Below are positions 42,753 to 51,270 of a DNA stretch of 64,000 nt, piece by piece. The first letter of the stretch is position 1. The number at the start of each line of letters is the position of its first letter. The notes beneath the pieces were generated by a model. The model did not search any database and was not told the origin of the DNA. It saw nothing but the letters and a program-made list of their open reading frames with translations. Location: assembly GCA_963794685.1 (NCBI GenBank), contig CAWCFK010000025.1:1-64000 (forward strand), read 5' to 3'. The stretch comes from CAVTWH01 sp963794685 (GTDB lineage Bacteria > Actinomycetota > Actinomycetes > Mycobacteriales > Micromonosporaceae). Position numbers and translations under genes: made by a program.

Positions 42753-43766
42753 TCAAGGAGCAGCGATGACCTCGATGACAACCACGGTGCACGAATAACC
42801 CGCTCCACCGCCGTACAGCATGACTTTGTCACCGGCCCGCACGGCCCCGGTGTCGAGCAGGTGCGCCAGGCCCACCCCCCAGTCACCGGCCCCCAGGTGC
42901 CCGGTGGTCCGGCAGAAGTCCCAGGTGGTCCGGGACTCCGGAATACCCAGCAACTGGTGCACCTGGACCGGGCTGTCCAGGAAGCGCACCGCCGGGGTGA
43001 CCACCCGGGCGATGTCGCCCATCCCGCACCGGGACTCCTCCAGCGCCCCCACCACCGCGCGCCGGATCACCCGCAGCAGCCGGGCCGTCGACTCGGTGTC
43101 GTCGAAGTCGCCGGTGTGCTCCCGAGCCCGCTGCGCCAACTCCACCGGGCGACGGGCCGCCTCCGGGGAGTCGGTGAACTCCTCCCCGCCCCGGGTCAGC
43201 GGCTCCAACGAGTTGTCCACCACGGTCCGGGTACACAGCACCCGGGCGAAGCCGGTCCGGCCGGAGAGCGCCACCGCGCTCGCCCCGTCGCCGTAGGCGG
43301 TGCCGGGGCGCAGGGTGAAGCGGTCCACGCCCGGCCCGGTGAACCGGTCGGCCGTGGTCACCATCACCGCGCCGGTCGGCACCGCGTGCAGGTGGGTGGC
43401 GGCCAGCTCCAGCGCGCTCACCCCGATGTTGCAGCGCTGCTGCACGTCCAGCGCGGGCACGCCCCGGGCCAGCGCCCGGTCGGCCACATAGGACGCCGTC
43501 GGCCAGATCTCCAGTCCCTGGTACCAGGTGCTGCCGTGCAGCAGCAGGGTGAAGTCCTCCGGCGCGATCCCGCTGACCCGCAGCGCGGTACCGGCCGCCG
43601 CCACCGCCATCTCCGGCGGCGACATCGTCGTGGCCACCTGCACCGACTCGTAACCCAGCTCGGACACCCAGGCCGGCACATCGTCCCCGAGCTCCGCGGT
43701 GCCGACCTTGCGCGCCCCGGGCAGGTACGCGCCGATGCCCGCGATGTAGACGTTCTCCCAACGCAT
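42753..43766 (-). CDS. KASIII-like acyltransferase (CerJ/ChlB3-type)
   Basis: A 337-residue thiolase-fold protein from the ATG at 43764-43766, after GTGGAG. The nucleophile is Cys112 in ALDVQQRCNIGVSALELA. The HQAN box of FabH is replaced by ARVVTPAVRFLD, and GNTSAAS by TTGHLGAGDWGVGLAHL. FabH's His and Asn are therefore not conserved. That pattern is typical of relatives that transfer a ready acyl group from an ACP to a sugar or second carrier rather than condensing chains. With the ligase and ACP it makes an acyl-transfer cassette. Confidence 0.75.
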   Translation of the reverse strand: MRWENVYIAGIGAYLPGARKVGTAELGDDVPAWVSELGYESVQVATTMSPPEMAVAAAGTALRVSGIAPEDFTLLLHGSTWYQGLEIWPTASYVADRALARGVPALDVQQRCNIGVSALELAATHLHAVPTGAVMVTTADRFTGPGVDRFTLRPGTAYGDGASAVALSGRTGFARVLCTRTVVDNSLEPLTRGGEEFTDSPEAARRPVELAQRAREHTGDFDDTESTARLLRVIRRAVVGALEESRCGMGDIARVVTPAVRFLDSPVQVHQLLGIPESRTTWDFCRTTGHLGAGDWGVGLAHLLDTGAVRAGDKVMLYGGGAGYSCTVVVIEVIAAP

Positions 43767-43819
43767 GCCGCACTCCACTCACCGATCCCGACAGATCGCC
43801 CATTGTTGGCTGCCGGCAC

Positions 43820-43837
43820 TCAAGCGCAGGTCGAGTC
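43820..43837 (+). promoter_or_regulatory. SARP-type heptamer repeat towards glycosyltransferase 7
   Basis: TCAAGCG (43820) and TCGAGTC (43831) start exactly 11 bp apart on the plus strand. They occur in the divergent promoter region between the KASIII-like gene and glycosyltransferase 7, and mirror the minus-strand pair at 43859-43876. Confidence 0.65.
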
Positions 43838-43858
43838 CGAGCGGCTGCCCGCCCGGCC

Positions 43859-43876
43859 GGCTCGACCGTTGCTTGA
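43859..43876 (-). promoter_or_regulatory. SARP-type heptamer repeat towards KASIII-like gene
   Basis: On the minus strand TCAAGCA (43876-43870) and TCGAGCC (43865-43859) start 11 bp apart. They form a near-symmetrical inverted arrangement with the plus-strand pair, so one SARP could drive both divergent genes. Confidence 0.65.
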
Positions 43877-43950
43877 GTCCGCGTGTACCGACCACCGGCA
43901 CGCTGAGCGCACGACACCCCGGACGCCGCCCCGCCCGCTGGAGGTACCTC

Positions 43951-45175
43951 ATGCGCCTGCTGTTCACCGCACACGCGGGGTACTCGCACGTGCGTGTGGT
44001 GGCCGCGCTCGCCCAGGCCGCCCGGGACGCCGGGCACCAGGTGGTACTCGCCAGCGCCGAGCCGATGCGCGCCGAGGCGGCCAGCTACGGGCTGGACTTC
44101 CAGCCGGCCGGCTTCGACTGGGCAACCGACCGGCAGTGCATCAAGGCGCTCGCCCCCGGCATGTTCGGTAACGACCAGGCCAGCTTCCAGCAAGCCCTGG
44201 TGCACACCTGCGCGCTCGGCCGGCCGGCCCTCGCGATGGCCCGTGACCTGCTGCCCTTCGCCCGCGCAGTGGCGTCCGGACGTGGTGGTGCGGGAGGGCG
44301 AGGACTTCGCCGGGTACCTGGTCGCCGAGGCGCTGGGCATCCCGCACGCCGGGGTGATCGACGGCTCTACCCACCTGATGCCGCCAGACGTGGTGCGCGG
44401 GCCACTGGACCTGCTCCGTGCCGAACTGGGGCTCGGGTCGGAGGAGCATCCGCTGGGGCCGTACCGGTACCTGCTGGCGAGCTGGCTGCCGCGCCGGTAC
44501 CTGCTGGACGACTTCGCTTGCGTACCCACGCTCCGGGTGTATCGGCAGACCAACCCGCACCGGCCCGGCGAGCCGCTGCCCGACTGGCTGGCCGGCTTCG
44601 CCGCCGGCCGGCCGCTGGCGTTCGCTTCCCTCGGCACCCTCGCGCCCTCCCTGCAACTCTCCGAGCAGGCGCTACGCGCCGTGGTCGACGGGCTGGCCGA
44701 GGTGGACTGCGCCGCCCTGGTCGCCATCGGCGTCGGCCGCGACCCGGCCGGGTTCGGGCCGCTCCCGGACCACCTGCGCCTGGTCAACACCTGGCTGCCG
44801 CAGTCGGCGCTGCTGGAGCGGTGCGCGGCGTTCGTCACGCACGCCGGCTTCTCCAGCGTGCGCGAGGGCCTGCGGGCCGGGGTACCCATGCTGGCAGTGC
44901 CGTTCTACGACGACCAGCCGCACGCGGCCGAGCGGATCGCCCGGATCGGCGCCGGGCTGACGATTCCCGGCCCGCAGGTCACCGCGGCCGGGGTTGCGGA
45001 CGCGGTGGGCGCGCTGCTGCGCGATCCCAGCTACCGGCAGGTGGCCGCGGCGGTGCGCCGGGACATCCTGGCGAGTCCGTCGCTGGACGACACGCTCTGC
45101 GACCTGGCCGCGCTGGTGCGGCCACCGGCCCTGCGCGGGTTGACGGGTATAAATGCCCTGTCCGCCGGCCGCTGA
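43951..45175 (+). CDS. Glycosyltransferase GT1 family, no. 7 (frameshifted)
   Basis: A GT-B enzyme of about 407 residues. The ATG follows GGAGG (MRLLFTAHAGYSHVRVVAAL). Near 44268, after LLPFAR, one extra base shifts frame. The corrected sequence continues WRPDVVVREGEDFAGYLVAE to LALASLGTL-like and FVTHAGFSSVREGLRAGVPM, and ends LTGINALSAGR. The donor loop THAGFSS and PFYDDQPHAAERI differ from the HHGGAG type of the other enzymes, so it belongs to a different subfamily. It precedes the ABC transporter genes by 31 bp. Confidence 0.8.
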
Positions 45176-45206
45176 CCCTGTCCACGAAGTTCCCCACCGA
45201 TAGGAC

Positions 45207-46229
45207 GTGGCCGTGACACCACCAGTGGCAGTTGCCGAACCAGCGGAAAAGGTCAGGAAGACTCCGATGGACACCCCCGCGGTACACCTGCGCGCACTCA
45301 CCCGGGCCTACGGGTCGGTACGCGCCGTCGACGGCATCGACCTGCGCATCGAGCGCGGCGAGAAAGTGGCCCTGCTCGGGCCGAACGGCGCCGGTAAATC
45401 GACGACAATCAACATGCTGCTCGGCCTGATCCCACCGGATACCGGGGCGGTCGAGTTGTTCGGCCGGTCCCCGGCGAAGGCGGTGCGCTCCGGTCAGGTC
45501 GGCGCGATGCTCCAGGAGGGCGGCCTGGTGCCGCGCCTCACCGTCCGCGAACTGATCAATTTCGCCCGGGGTACGTATCAGAATCCCCTGCCGTTCGACG
45601 AGGTGGTGGCGATCGCCCGGCTCGGCGAGATCCTCAACCGGCGGGTGGACAAGCTCTCCGGTGGGCAGGCCCAGCGCACCCGGGTCGCGCTCGCCCTGTG
45701 CGGCAGCCCTGACCTGGTGGTACTCGACGAGCCGACGGCTGCGCTGGACGTCGAGTCCCGGCGCGAGCTGTGGGCCGCCCTCACCGAGTACGCGGCGAAG
45801 GGCCGTACCGTGCTGTTCTCCACGCACTACCTGGAGGAGGCGGACGACTACGCCGACCGGGTGGTGGTGATCGCGCACGGTCGGGTGATCGCCGACGGCA
45901 CCAGTTCGGAGATCAAGAGCGTGATCAGCGGCCGTACCGTCAGCGTCGACGTGCAGGACGGCCGGGAAGCCGGGCTCGACCTGCTGCCCGGGGTGATCTC
46001 GGTGCAGATGCGCGGCAACCGGGCGATCATGCAGAGCACCGACTCGGACGCCACCGTGCTGGCCCTCGCGCTCGCCGAGATGGTCTGCAACCTCGAAGTG
46101 AGCAGCACCGGCCTTGAGGACGCCTTCGTCGCCCTCACCAGTGACGTCGCCCTCGCCGGTGACGCCGCCTTCACCAGCGACCCCGTCCTCACCAGTGACA
46201 CCGCCGCGACCGCCGGAAATGAGGCCTGA
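45207..46229 (+). CDS. ABC transporter ATPase (DrrA-like)
   Basis: A 340-residue ATPase. Walker A is LLGPNGAGKSTTINMLLGLI, the signature is KLSGGQAQRTRVALAL and Walker B is LVVLDEPTAALDVES, with FSTHYLEEADDYADRVVVI (H-loop). A C-terminal domain of about 90 residues follows and ends in repeated ALTSD/AFTSD/VLTSD-like units. The GTG 45207 start is plausible; ATG 45270 is an alternative. With the next gene it probably exports the glycosylated product and gives self-resistance. Confidence 0.88.
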   Translation: MAVTPPVAVAEPAEKVRKTPMDTPAVHLRALTRAYGSVRAVDGIDLRIERGEKVALLGPNGAGKSTTINMLLGLIPPDTGAVELFGRSPAKAVRSGQVGAMLQEGGLVPRLTVRELINFARGTYQNPLPFDEVVAIARLGEILNRRVDKLSGGQAQRTRVALALCGSPDLVVLDEPTAALDVESRRELWAALTEYAAKGRTVLFSTHYLEEADDYADRVVVIAHGRVIADGTSSEIKSVISGRTVSVDVQDGREAGLDLLPGVISVQMRGNRAIMQSTDSDATVLALALAEMVCNLEVSSTGLEDAFVALTSDVALAGDAAFTSDPVLTSDTAATAGNEA

Positions 46230-46230
46230 G

Positions 46231-46950
46231 ATGCTCGGATACCTGGGACTCGAACTGCGCCGGCTGTCGCGGGACGGCGGCTTCCTCTTCGCCAGCCTGC
46301 TGGTGCCGGTCGGCATGTACCTGCTGTTCAGCAACATCGGCGGCCCGCAGACGGCGGACGAGAAGGTCTACCACGTGGTCGCGATGGCGGCCTACGGGGC
46401 GCTCAACGCGGTGATGTCGGTGGGTACCGGCATCGCCGAGGACCGGGCGCTGGGCTGGCTGCGCCAGTTGCGGCTGACCCCGCTGTCCACGATGAGCGTG
46501 GTCGTCGCCCGGGGACTCTCGGCCGCCTGCCTGACCCTGCCGCCGATCGTCACCGTGTTCGGAATCGGCATCCTGGTCAAGGGCGTCAGCCTGAGCTTCG
46601 CCCACTGGGTGATGCTGGCCCTGCTGCTGGTCGTCGGCGTCACCCCGATGACCCTGTTCAGCCTCGGCGTCGGCTACCTGTTCACCCCGCAGAAGGCGCA
46701 GCTCGCCGGCCTGATCGGCTCCACCGCGCTGGCCGCGATCAGTGGCCTGTGGCTGCCCATCACGTTCTTCCCGGACTGGCTGCAGACGGTCGCCAAGGTG
46801 ACCCCGGTCTACCGCTTCGCCCAGCTCGCCTGGGACACCGGCGCCGGCCACCTGCCCTCCGGCCTGGGCCTGGGCATCCTGGTCGCCTGGGGCGCGGCCT
46901 TCGGCGCCTTCGCCGCCTACGGCTACCGCCTCGGCGGCCGCAACGCCTGA
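46231..46950 (+). CDS. ABC-2 type permease (DrrB-like)
   Basis: A 239-residue membrane protein from the ATG just after the ATPase stop. Six hydrophobic segments are visible (for example FLFASLLVPVGMYLLF, LTLPPIVTVFGIGILV, WVMLALLLVVGVTPM, GLGLGILVAWGAAFGA). It is the translocation partner of the preceding ATPase. The end of the operon is marked by the hairpin at 46964. Confidence 0.88.
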   Translation: MLGYLGLELRRLSRDGGFLFASLLVPVGMYLLFSNIGGPQTADEKVYHVVAMAAYGALNAVMSVGTGIAEDRALGWLRQLRLTPLSTMSVVVARGLSAACLTLPPIVTVFGIGILVKGVSLSFAHWVMLALLLVVGVTPMTLFSLGVGYLFTPQKAQLAGLIGSTALAAISGLWLPITFFPDWLQTVAKVTPVYRFAQLAWDTGAGHLPSGLGLGILVAWGAAFGAFAAYGYRLGGRNA

Positions 46951-46963
46951 CCCCCGACCGCCC

Positions 46964-47005
46964 CGACCCGGCCCGGCACCGTCCCCACGGCGCCGGGCCG
47001 GGTCG
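46964..47005. terminator. Hairpin terminator after ABC transporter
   Basis: cgacccggcccggc (46964-46977) is fully complementary to gccgggccgggtcg (46992-47005), with a 14-nt loop. It closes the transporter operon and marks the right edge of the first biosynthetic segment. Confidence 0.7.
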
Positions 47006-47104
47006 TGCATTCGGACGCTCCGGTTGGGCACCTCGGCCGGGGCGGCCGATCATGCGCGCCACGCCTACCGTTACCGTTGCCCGGAGCGACGAATGTGAGG
47101 ACGT

Positions 47105-48580
47105 ATGGCCGAGCCTGCCACCGACGACCGCCTTCCGGTTCTGGTCTGGGTCATCGCCGCCGCATTTGTCGTCATCGAGCTGGTGTTCAGCGTCGGCTAC
47201 GGCTTCCAGCAGGACGAGCTCTACTTCATCCAGGCCGGCCGCCACCTCGCCTTCGGCTACGTCGACCAGCCACCGGTCGCACCCCTGCTGACCCGGCTCG
47301 CCACGATCATCGGCGGCACCAATCCGACCGCCGTACGCACGCTGCCGGCGCTGGAAGGCGGCGCGATCATCGTGCTGGCCGCCCGACAGGCCGTCATCTT
47401 CGGCGCCGGGCGCACCGGCCGCATCCTGGCTGCGCTCTGCCTGGCCGGCGCGCCGGTGCTGCTCGGCGCCGTGCACATCGGCAACACCACGCCGCCGGCG
47501 CTGCTGACCTGGACGCTGGTCGTGCTGTGCGTGAGCACAGCGGTCGCGCGGGACCGGCCCCGGTGGTGGCTCGGCGCGGGCCTCGCCGCCGGCCTCGGCC
47601 TGCAGACCAACAACCTGATCGCGCTGCTGTTGCTGGCGCTCACGATCGGCCTGCTGGTCACCCGCCGGTTCGACATCCTGGGTACCCGGTGGCCGTGGCT
47701 GGGCGCTGCGATCGCTGCGGTGATCTGGGCACCGAACGTGGTGTGGCAGGCCACCCACGGCTGGCCCCAGTTCGCGATGGCCGCCTCGCTGCACCGGGAG
47801 AACACTTCCGCAGCCGCCTACCTGGGCGGGCTGCCGGCGCAGCTCATCTACGGCGGACTGCTCACCTTTCCGGTACTGATCGCCGGTGTCGTACGGCTGT
47901 GGCGTCGGTCGGAGGTGCGCTACCTCGCGATCACGGTCACCGTGGTGGCGGTGTACGTGCTGGCGTGGGTGCCGGGAAAGCCCTACTACACCTCGGGTCT
48001 GCTGCCGGTCGTGCTGGCGGCTGGGTCGGTGGCGACCGAGCGCTGGTTCGCCCGGGGTCGGCGCCCGCTGGGCCGGCGCATCCTGGTCGTCGGCGCCATC
48101 CTCGTCGCGACCGTAGCCACGTTGCCCTCGGTGCTACCGGTCTGGCCGGTGCGCGACCTGCATGCGCACACGACCAGCGCGGACCTGGCAGACATGGTCG
48201 GCTGGCCGGAACTCGCCCGCTTCGTCGCGGCCGAGAACACCGCGCTCAACGCTGCCGGCACACCGCCGACGTCGATCTTCACCGGCAACTACCCCGAAGC
48301 CGCCGCACTGGACGTGCTCGGCCCGTCCGGGCTACCGCCGGTGCTGTCCGGGCACAACGCGTACGGCATGTGGGGACCGGGCTCGGCGTCCGACGCCACG
48401 GTGCTCGCGGTGGACGCCGCCGACCAGCTCCAGCCCTACTTCGCCCAGTGCCGGACGGTGGGCACCTTCGTCACGCCGTACGGGGTGGACAACGACTTCA
48501 ACCATCTCGACCTGAGCCTGTGCACCGGCCCCAACGCCGACTGGGCCGGGCTGTGGACCCACCTGAAGCACTACGACTAG
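47105..48580 (+). CDS. GT39-family membrane glycosyltransferase (PMT/ArnT-like)
   Basis: A 491-residue multi-spanning protein. The N-terminal acidic loop QQDELYFIQAGRHLAFGYVD is the DE-type catalytic loop of polyprenyl-phosphate mannosyl- and aminoarabinose transferases. Ten or so hydrophobic segments follow, then a soluble C-terminal domain (NYPEAAALDVLGPSGLPPVL). Such enzymes modify cell-surface polymers or proteins, so it is probably not part of the antibiotic pathway. Confidence 0.8.
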   Translation: MAEPATDDRLPVLVWVIAAAFVVIELVFSVGYGFQQDELYFIQAGRHLAFGYVDQPPVAPLLTRLATIIGGTNPTAVRTLPALEGGAIIVLAARQAVIFGAGRTGRILAALCLAGAPVLLGAVHIGNTTPPALLTWTLVVLCVSTAVARDRPRWWLGAGLAAGLGLQTNNLIALLLLALTIGLLVTRRFDILGTRWPWLGAAIAAVIWAPNVVWQATHGWPQFAMAASLHRENTSAAAYLGGLPAQLIYGGLLTFPVLIAGVVRLWRRSEVRYLAITVTVVAVYVLAWVPGKPYYTSGLLPVVLAAGSVATERWFARGRRPLGRRILVVGAILVATVATLPSVLPVWPVRDLHAHTTSADLADMVGWPELARFVAAENTALNAAGTPPTSIFTGNYPEAAALDVLGPSGLPPVLSGHNAYGMWGPGSASDATVLAVDAADQLQPYFAQCRTVGTFVTPYGVDNDFNHLDLSLCTGPNADWAGLWTHLKHYD

Positions 48581-48608
48581 CCCGCTGCCACCCGCCGGCG
48601 AGCAGGTC

Positions 48609-49556
48609 CTAGCCTTCCGGATTCGGGTCGGTGATCCGCGGGTCCACGTGGGGCTTCGCGGTCTGGATCGGCTTCGGCAGCGGCGAGCGGGTGAGCTCCG
48701 CCGAGCTCACCGACGGAACCGCGGACCGGGTGTGGTGCGGATTGTCGTCGTCGCCTTCGGCGTCGGGATCGGGGTCGGTCACCCCGCCCCCCGCGGCCAG
48801 CCGGGCCTCCGCTGACGCGGAAATCCCGTGTGCCGGCAGGTGCTCGGTGGCCGACCGGCCAAAACCGGGCTGGCCGGGCGCGCCGTGGGGGTTGTCATCG
48901 GTGCCCTCGGCGGTCTCCCCGCCGCCTCCGCCTCCGCCTCCGCCTGAGCCTCCGCCCTCGCCCTCGCCGTCTCCGCCTGAGCCGCCACCGTCGCCGCCGC
49001 CCGATCCGCCCTCGCCTGCACCGCCACCGCCACCGCCGCCACCGCCGCCGCTCGATCCGCCATCGTCACCGGGTGGCCCGCTGCCGTCGCCGGACGGGCC
49101 GCCACCGCCGCCCGATCCGCCACCTGTCGCGCCGAGCCCGGAGAGCGGGCCATCGCGGGAACCCAGGTCCTCGCCGGTGAGGCCGGCGTCGAAGTCGCGG
49201 GCTGCCTTGTCCCGCGCGTCCAGTTCCTCGCCGGTCAGCCCCGATGCCTCGTCGCGATCGTGTTGATCCCGGGCTTCGAGCTCCTCCGGCGTCAGGCCGG
49301 CGTCCTCGGCCCGGGCGCGCTGGTCGATCTCCTCGCCGGTCAGGCCGGACGCCTCCTCGCGGGCCTCCCGCTCGGCCTGCTCCTTCGGGGTCTCCTGCGC
49401 ACGCGTCAACTCGCGGTCGATGCGGTTGAGTTCCTCGAACTCCTCCTGCGTGTGCCCCCGGCCCTCCGAGACGACCCGGTCGATGATCGCGTCGCGCCGC
49501 GCCTTCAACCCATCTATCCGCTGCTCGGTCGTGGGCTTGCTGGGATCTCTGGACAT
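48609..49556 (-). CDS. Gly-rich repeat protein with EASGLTGEE repeats
   Basis: A 315-residue hydrophilic protein from the ATG at 49554-49556. Residues 1-60 are a charged helix; residues 60-135 hold about four 20-residue repeats of the form EASGLTGEEL-DARDxxxRD / DAGLTPEEL-EARD. A poly-Gly stretch with Asp/Glu/Ser (about residues 145-230) and a Pro-rich tail follow. No catalytic motif and no signal peptide were seen. It is unordered or fibrous by composition. The repetitive GC-rich DNA may be a polymerase or assembly hazard, so the exact length is not certain. Confidence 0.65.
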   Translation of the reverse strand: MSRDPSKPTTEQRIDGLKARRDAIIDRVVSEGRGHTQEEFEELNRIDRELTRAQETPKEQAEREAREEASGLTGEEIDQRARAEDAGLTPEELEARDQHDRDEASGLTGEELDARDKAARDFDAGLTGEDLGSRDGPLSGLGATGGGSGGGGGPSGDGSGPPGDDGGSSGGGGGGGGGGAGEGGSGGGDGGGSGGDGEGEGGGSGGGGGGGGGETAEGTDDNPHGAPGQPGFGRSATEHLPAHGISASAEARLAAGGGVTDPDPDAEGDDDNPHHTRSAVPSVSSAELTRSPLPKPIQTAKPHVDPRITDPNPEG

Positions 49557-49837
49557 GGCCTCAGTATCGGCCGGCCAGGCCGGGTGCGCGGGAACATGAC
49601 CGCAACCTGTCAGTCTGCGCTGTGCCCGGGTGCAGACACGGTCAACAGTCGGCAGGCTTGGCTGAGTCGTCGGCGACGGGGGCAGCGGGCGGGGTTGCAC
49701 GCGCGGGCTGGATTGTGACACTGGTGGATAGCGACACATCCGACCACCGGGATGTGTACCGGCTGGTGCCAGGCTTGACGCCGCTTGGGCGACTCGCCGG
49801 TCCGGCTACCGTGAGCAGGGCGAGGAGACGATCTGGT

Positions 49838-50179
49838 ATGGGCGTTATGCAGTGGATGCGCGGTGGCGACGACAACTCGATGAGCGGCGGCGCGATCTCG
49901 GCTGCGCTCGTAGCAATCGACGGAATCTTCCGGCCGAGCCGGATCAAGCAGATGGAGCACATCGACGAGTCCAAGCGCAGGCGGCTCGACGTGGCCAACG
50001 GCTCCGATGTCGACCTGGAGAGCGGGCGGGCGGTGATCCGCTACGTCAGGTCGGGCGCCACGGTGGGCGAACGGGCCCCCCGGGTCCACGTGCCGCGCCG
50101 GCAGAGCTGGTGGAAGCAACTGCGTACCTCCATGCACCGGCGCAAGCTGGCCCGCGCCAGGGCGAAGGTCAGCGGCTGA
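49838..50179 (+). CDS. Small hypothetical protein (113 aa, DUF6191-like)
   Basis: ATG at 49838 follows GAGGAG. The protein begins GVMQWMRGGDDNSM and has a hydrophobic patch (ISAALVAIDGIF), a central EHIDESKRRRLDVANGSDV, and a basic tail (MHRRKLARARAKV). It resembles small actinobacterial proteins annotated as DUF6191; this is a tentative match. It converges with the zinc-ribbon-like gene pair. Confidence 0.55.
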   Translation: MGVMQWMRGGDDNSMSGGAISAALVAIDGIFRPSRIKQMEHIDESKRRRLDVANGSDVDLESGRAVIRYVRSGATVGERAPRVHVPRRQSWWKQLRTSMHRRKLARARAKVSG

Positions 50180-50525
50180 ACCTGCCTCGTCCTCCGCGCA
50201 CGTCTTTCGGTGCGATGCGCAGCCGGACCAACATGGCCTTGATTTGCTCGTCCCCGTGTGGGACTGCGGCCGGCTCAAGGAGCCATCCGAGGAATCTCCT
50301 GACCAGTGGGTTCAGTTTCTCGCGGGGAGGGTCGAGATCGACCACCGCGTCCACAAGGTAGATCCCCATGTACATGATCAGCCAGGGTCTGTCGTTTCCG
50401 CAGTGGAAGAGGAGTTCGGCTCGCCGTTGTTCGCAGGGCCATTCCTCCCCGCAGGCTCGGCACGCCCAGGTCGGACGGCGGGCAAGATGTTCGGGGTAGT
50501 CCGACCAGACGCCGGGCATCTTCAT
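50169..50525 (-). CDS. CxxCGxxWPC hypothetical protein (118 aa)
   Basis: Starts at the ATG of 50523-50525, overlapping the stop of the gene upstream by ATGA. The N-terminal PTWACRACGEEWPCEQRR is a compact Cys motif that could bind zinc, followed by hydrophobic WLIMYMGIYLVDAVVDLD and a helical C-terminus. The same Cys signature recurs in the upstream gene. The family is common in actinomycetes beside XRE/DUF397-like modules, but has no known function. Confidence 0.6.
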   Translation of the reverse strand: MKMPGVWSDYPEHLARRPTWACRACGEEWPCEQRRAELLFHCGNDRPWLIMYMGIYLVDAVVDLDPPREKLNPLVRRFLGWLLEPAAVPHGDEQIKAMLVRLRIAPKDVRGGRGRFSR

Positions 50526-50722
50526 CGGTACCTGCGCTTCGCGCGATGTGCCTGCCCGCGGGTGAAGTAGAGCGCCGACAGATTCAGTACCTGCGTGGGC
50601 TCGTCGACCCACTGGTTGTCCACCAAGACCACGCTGTTGTTCGGCGCAGAATCAGGGCAGGGCCACTTCAACCCGCACCTGCACCTTGGCTTGATGAGCT
50701 TGCGAACGGGGTAGTGGACCAA
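50522..50722 (-). CDS. CxCGxxWPC hypothetical protein (66 aa)
   Basis: A TTG start at 50720-50722 is chosen because AGGGAGG lies six bases upstream. The ATG at 50773 would place that ribosome site inside the gene. It contains KPRCRCGLKWPCPD, the same short Cys motif as its downstream partner, and a low-complexity end (RGQAHRAKRRYR). The two are coupled by an ATGA overlap and probably act together. Confidence 0.55.
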   Translation of the reverse strand: MVHYPVRKLIKPRCRCGLKWPCPDSAPNNSVVLVDNQWVDEPTQVLNLSALYFTRGQAHRAKRRYR

Positions 50723-51045
50723 GGCCGACCTCCCTGGAGTACGCGGGGGCGCTGTGCCGCGTGTATTCGGCATCCCCTACGGCTGCCTCACTTCGTGGCA
50801 CAGCGCCCACCTGGTAGAGACGAACCAACCGCGTCCTCGGTGGCGACGACCGGCACATCCCGTTGAGAAACGCTATGAAGCGTCGTCCGGAAATCTCAAG
50901 GCGATTGGCGGTGTTTGGCGGGGTGTCACTCGGGCGTCGGGATTCCAGCGGACTTTCGCCAAACTCGGGCACACTCGTTGAGGCTCCCGCACGGCGCTGG
51001 CACACTCATGGTCGTCAACATGAGCCAATGGCCTTGGAGGTCACG
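50723..51045. other. Divergent intergenic region
   Basis: A 320-bp gap between the minus-strand CxCG gene pair and the plus-strand XRE/DUF6879 module. It presumably holds promoters for both directions. No clear operator, hairpin or RNA was recognised. Confidence 0.4.
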
Positions 51046-51270
51046 ATGGCACTGAAATTCCTGGGTAAGGACCCGGACAGCCCTGGTGGCGGAAGTCCTA
51101 CCGTGTACCTGGACGAGGAGCGTGACACCTACGTGCTCCAAGGCTGGAAGGTCGACGCAGAGCGGGCGGAGGGGTTGGATGTCCCTGTGCACGAGACTTT
51201 GATCGAGTTTCCCCGCCGAATGATGCAGTTCTTCCCGGAGGTACACAGTGGCGGTAGCGGACAGGGTTGA
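51046..51270 (+). CDS. Small conserved protein of XRE/DUF6879 module
   Basis: A 74-residue protein starting MALKFLGKDPDSPGGGSPT after GGAGG. It ends RRMMQFFPEVHSGG. This pattern (KFLGKDP..SP..GSP.. and P.RM..FFPEV) is typical of the first gene of actinomycete modules that also encode a DUF6879 protein and an XRE regulator. It overlaps the next gene by 23 bp. Function unknown. Confidence 0.75.
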   Translation: MALKFLGKDPDSPGGGSPTVYLDEERDTYVLQGWKVDAERAEGLDVPVHETLIEFPRRMMQFFPEVHSGGSGQG

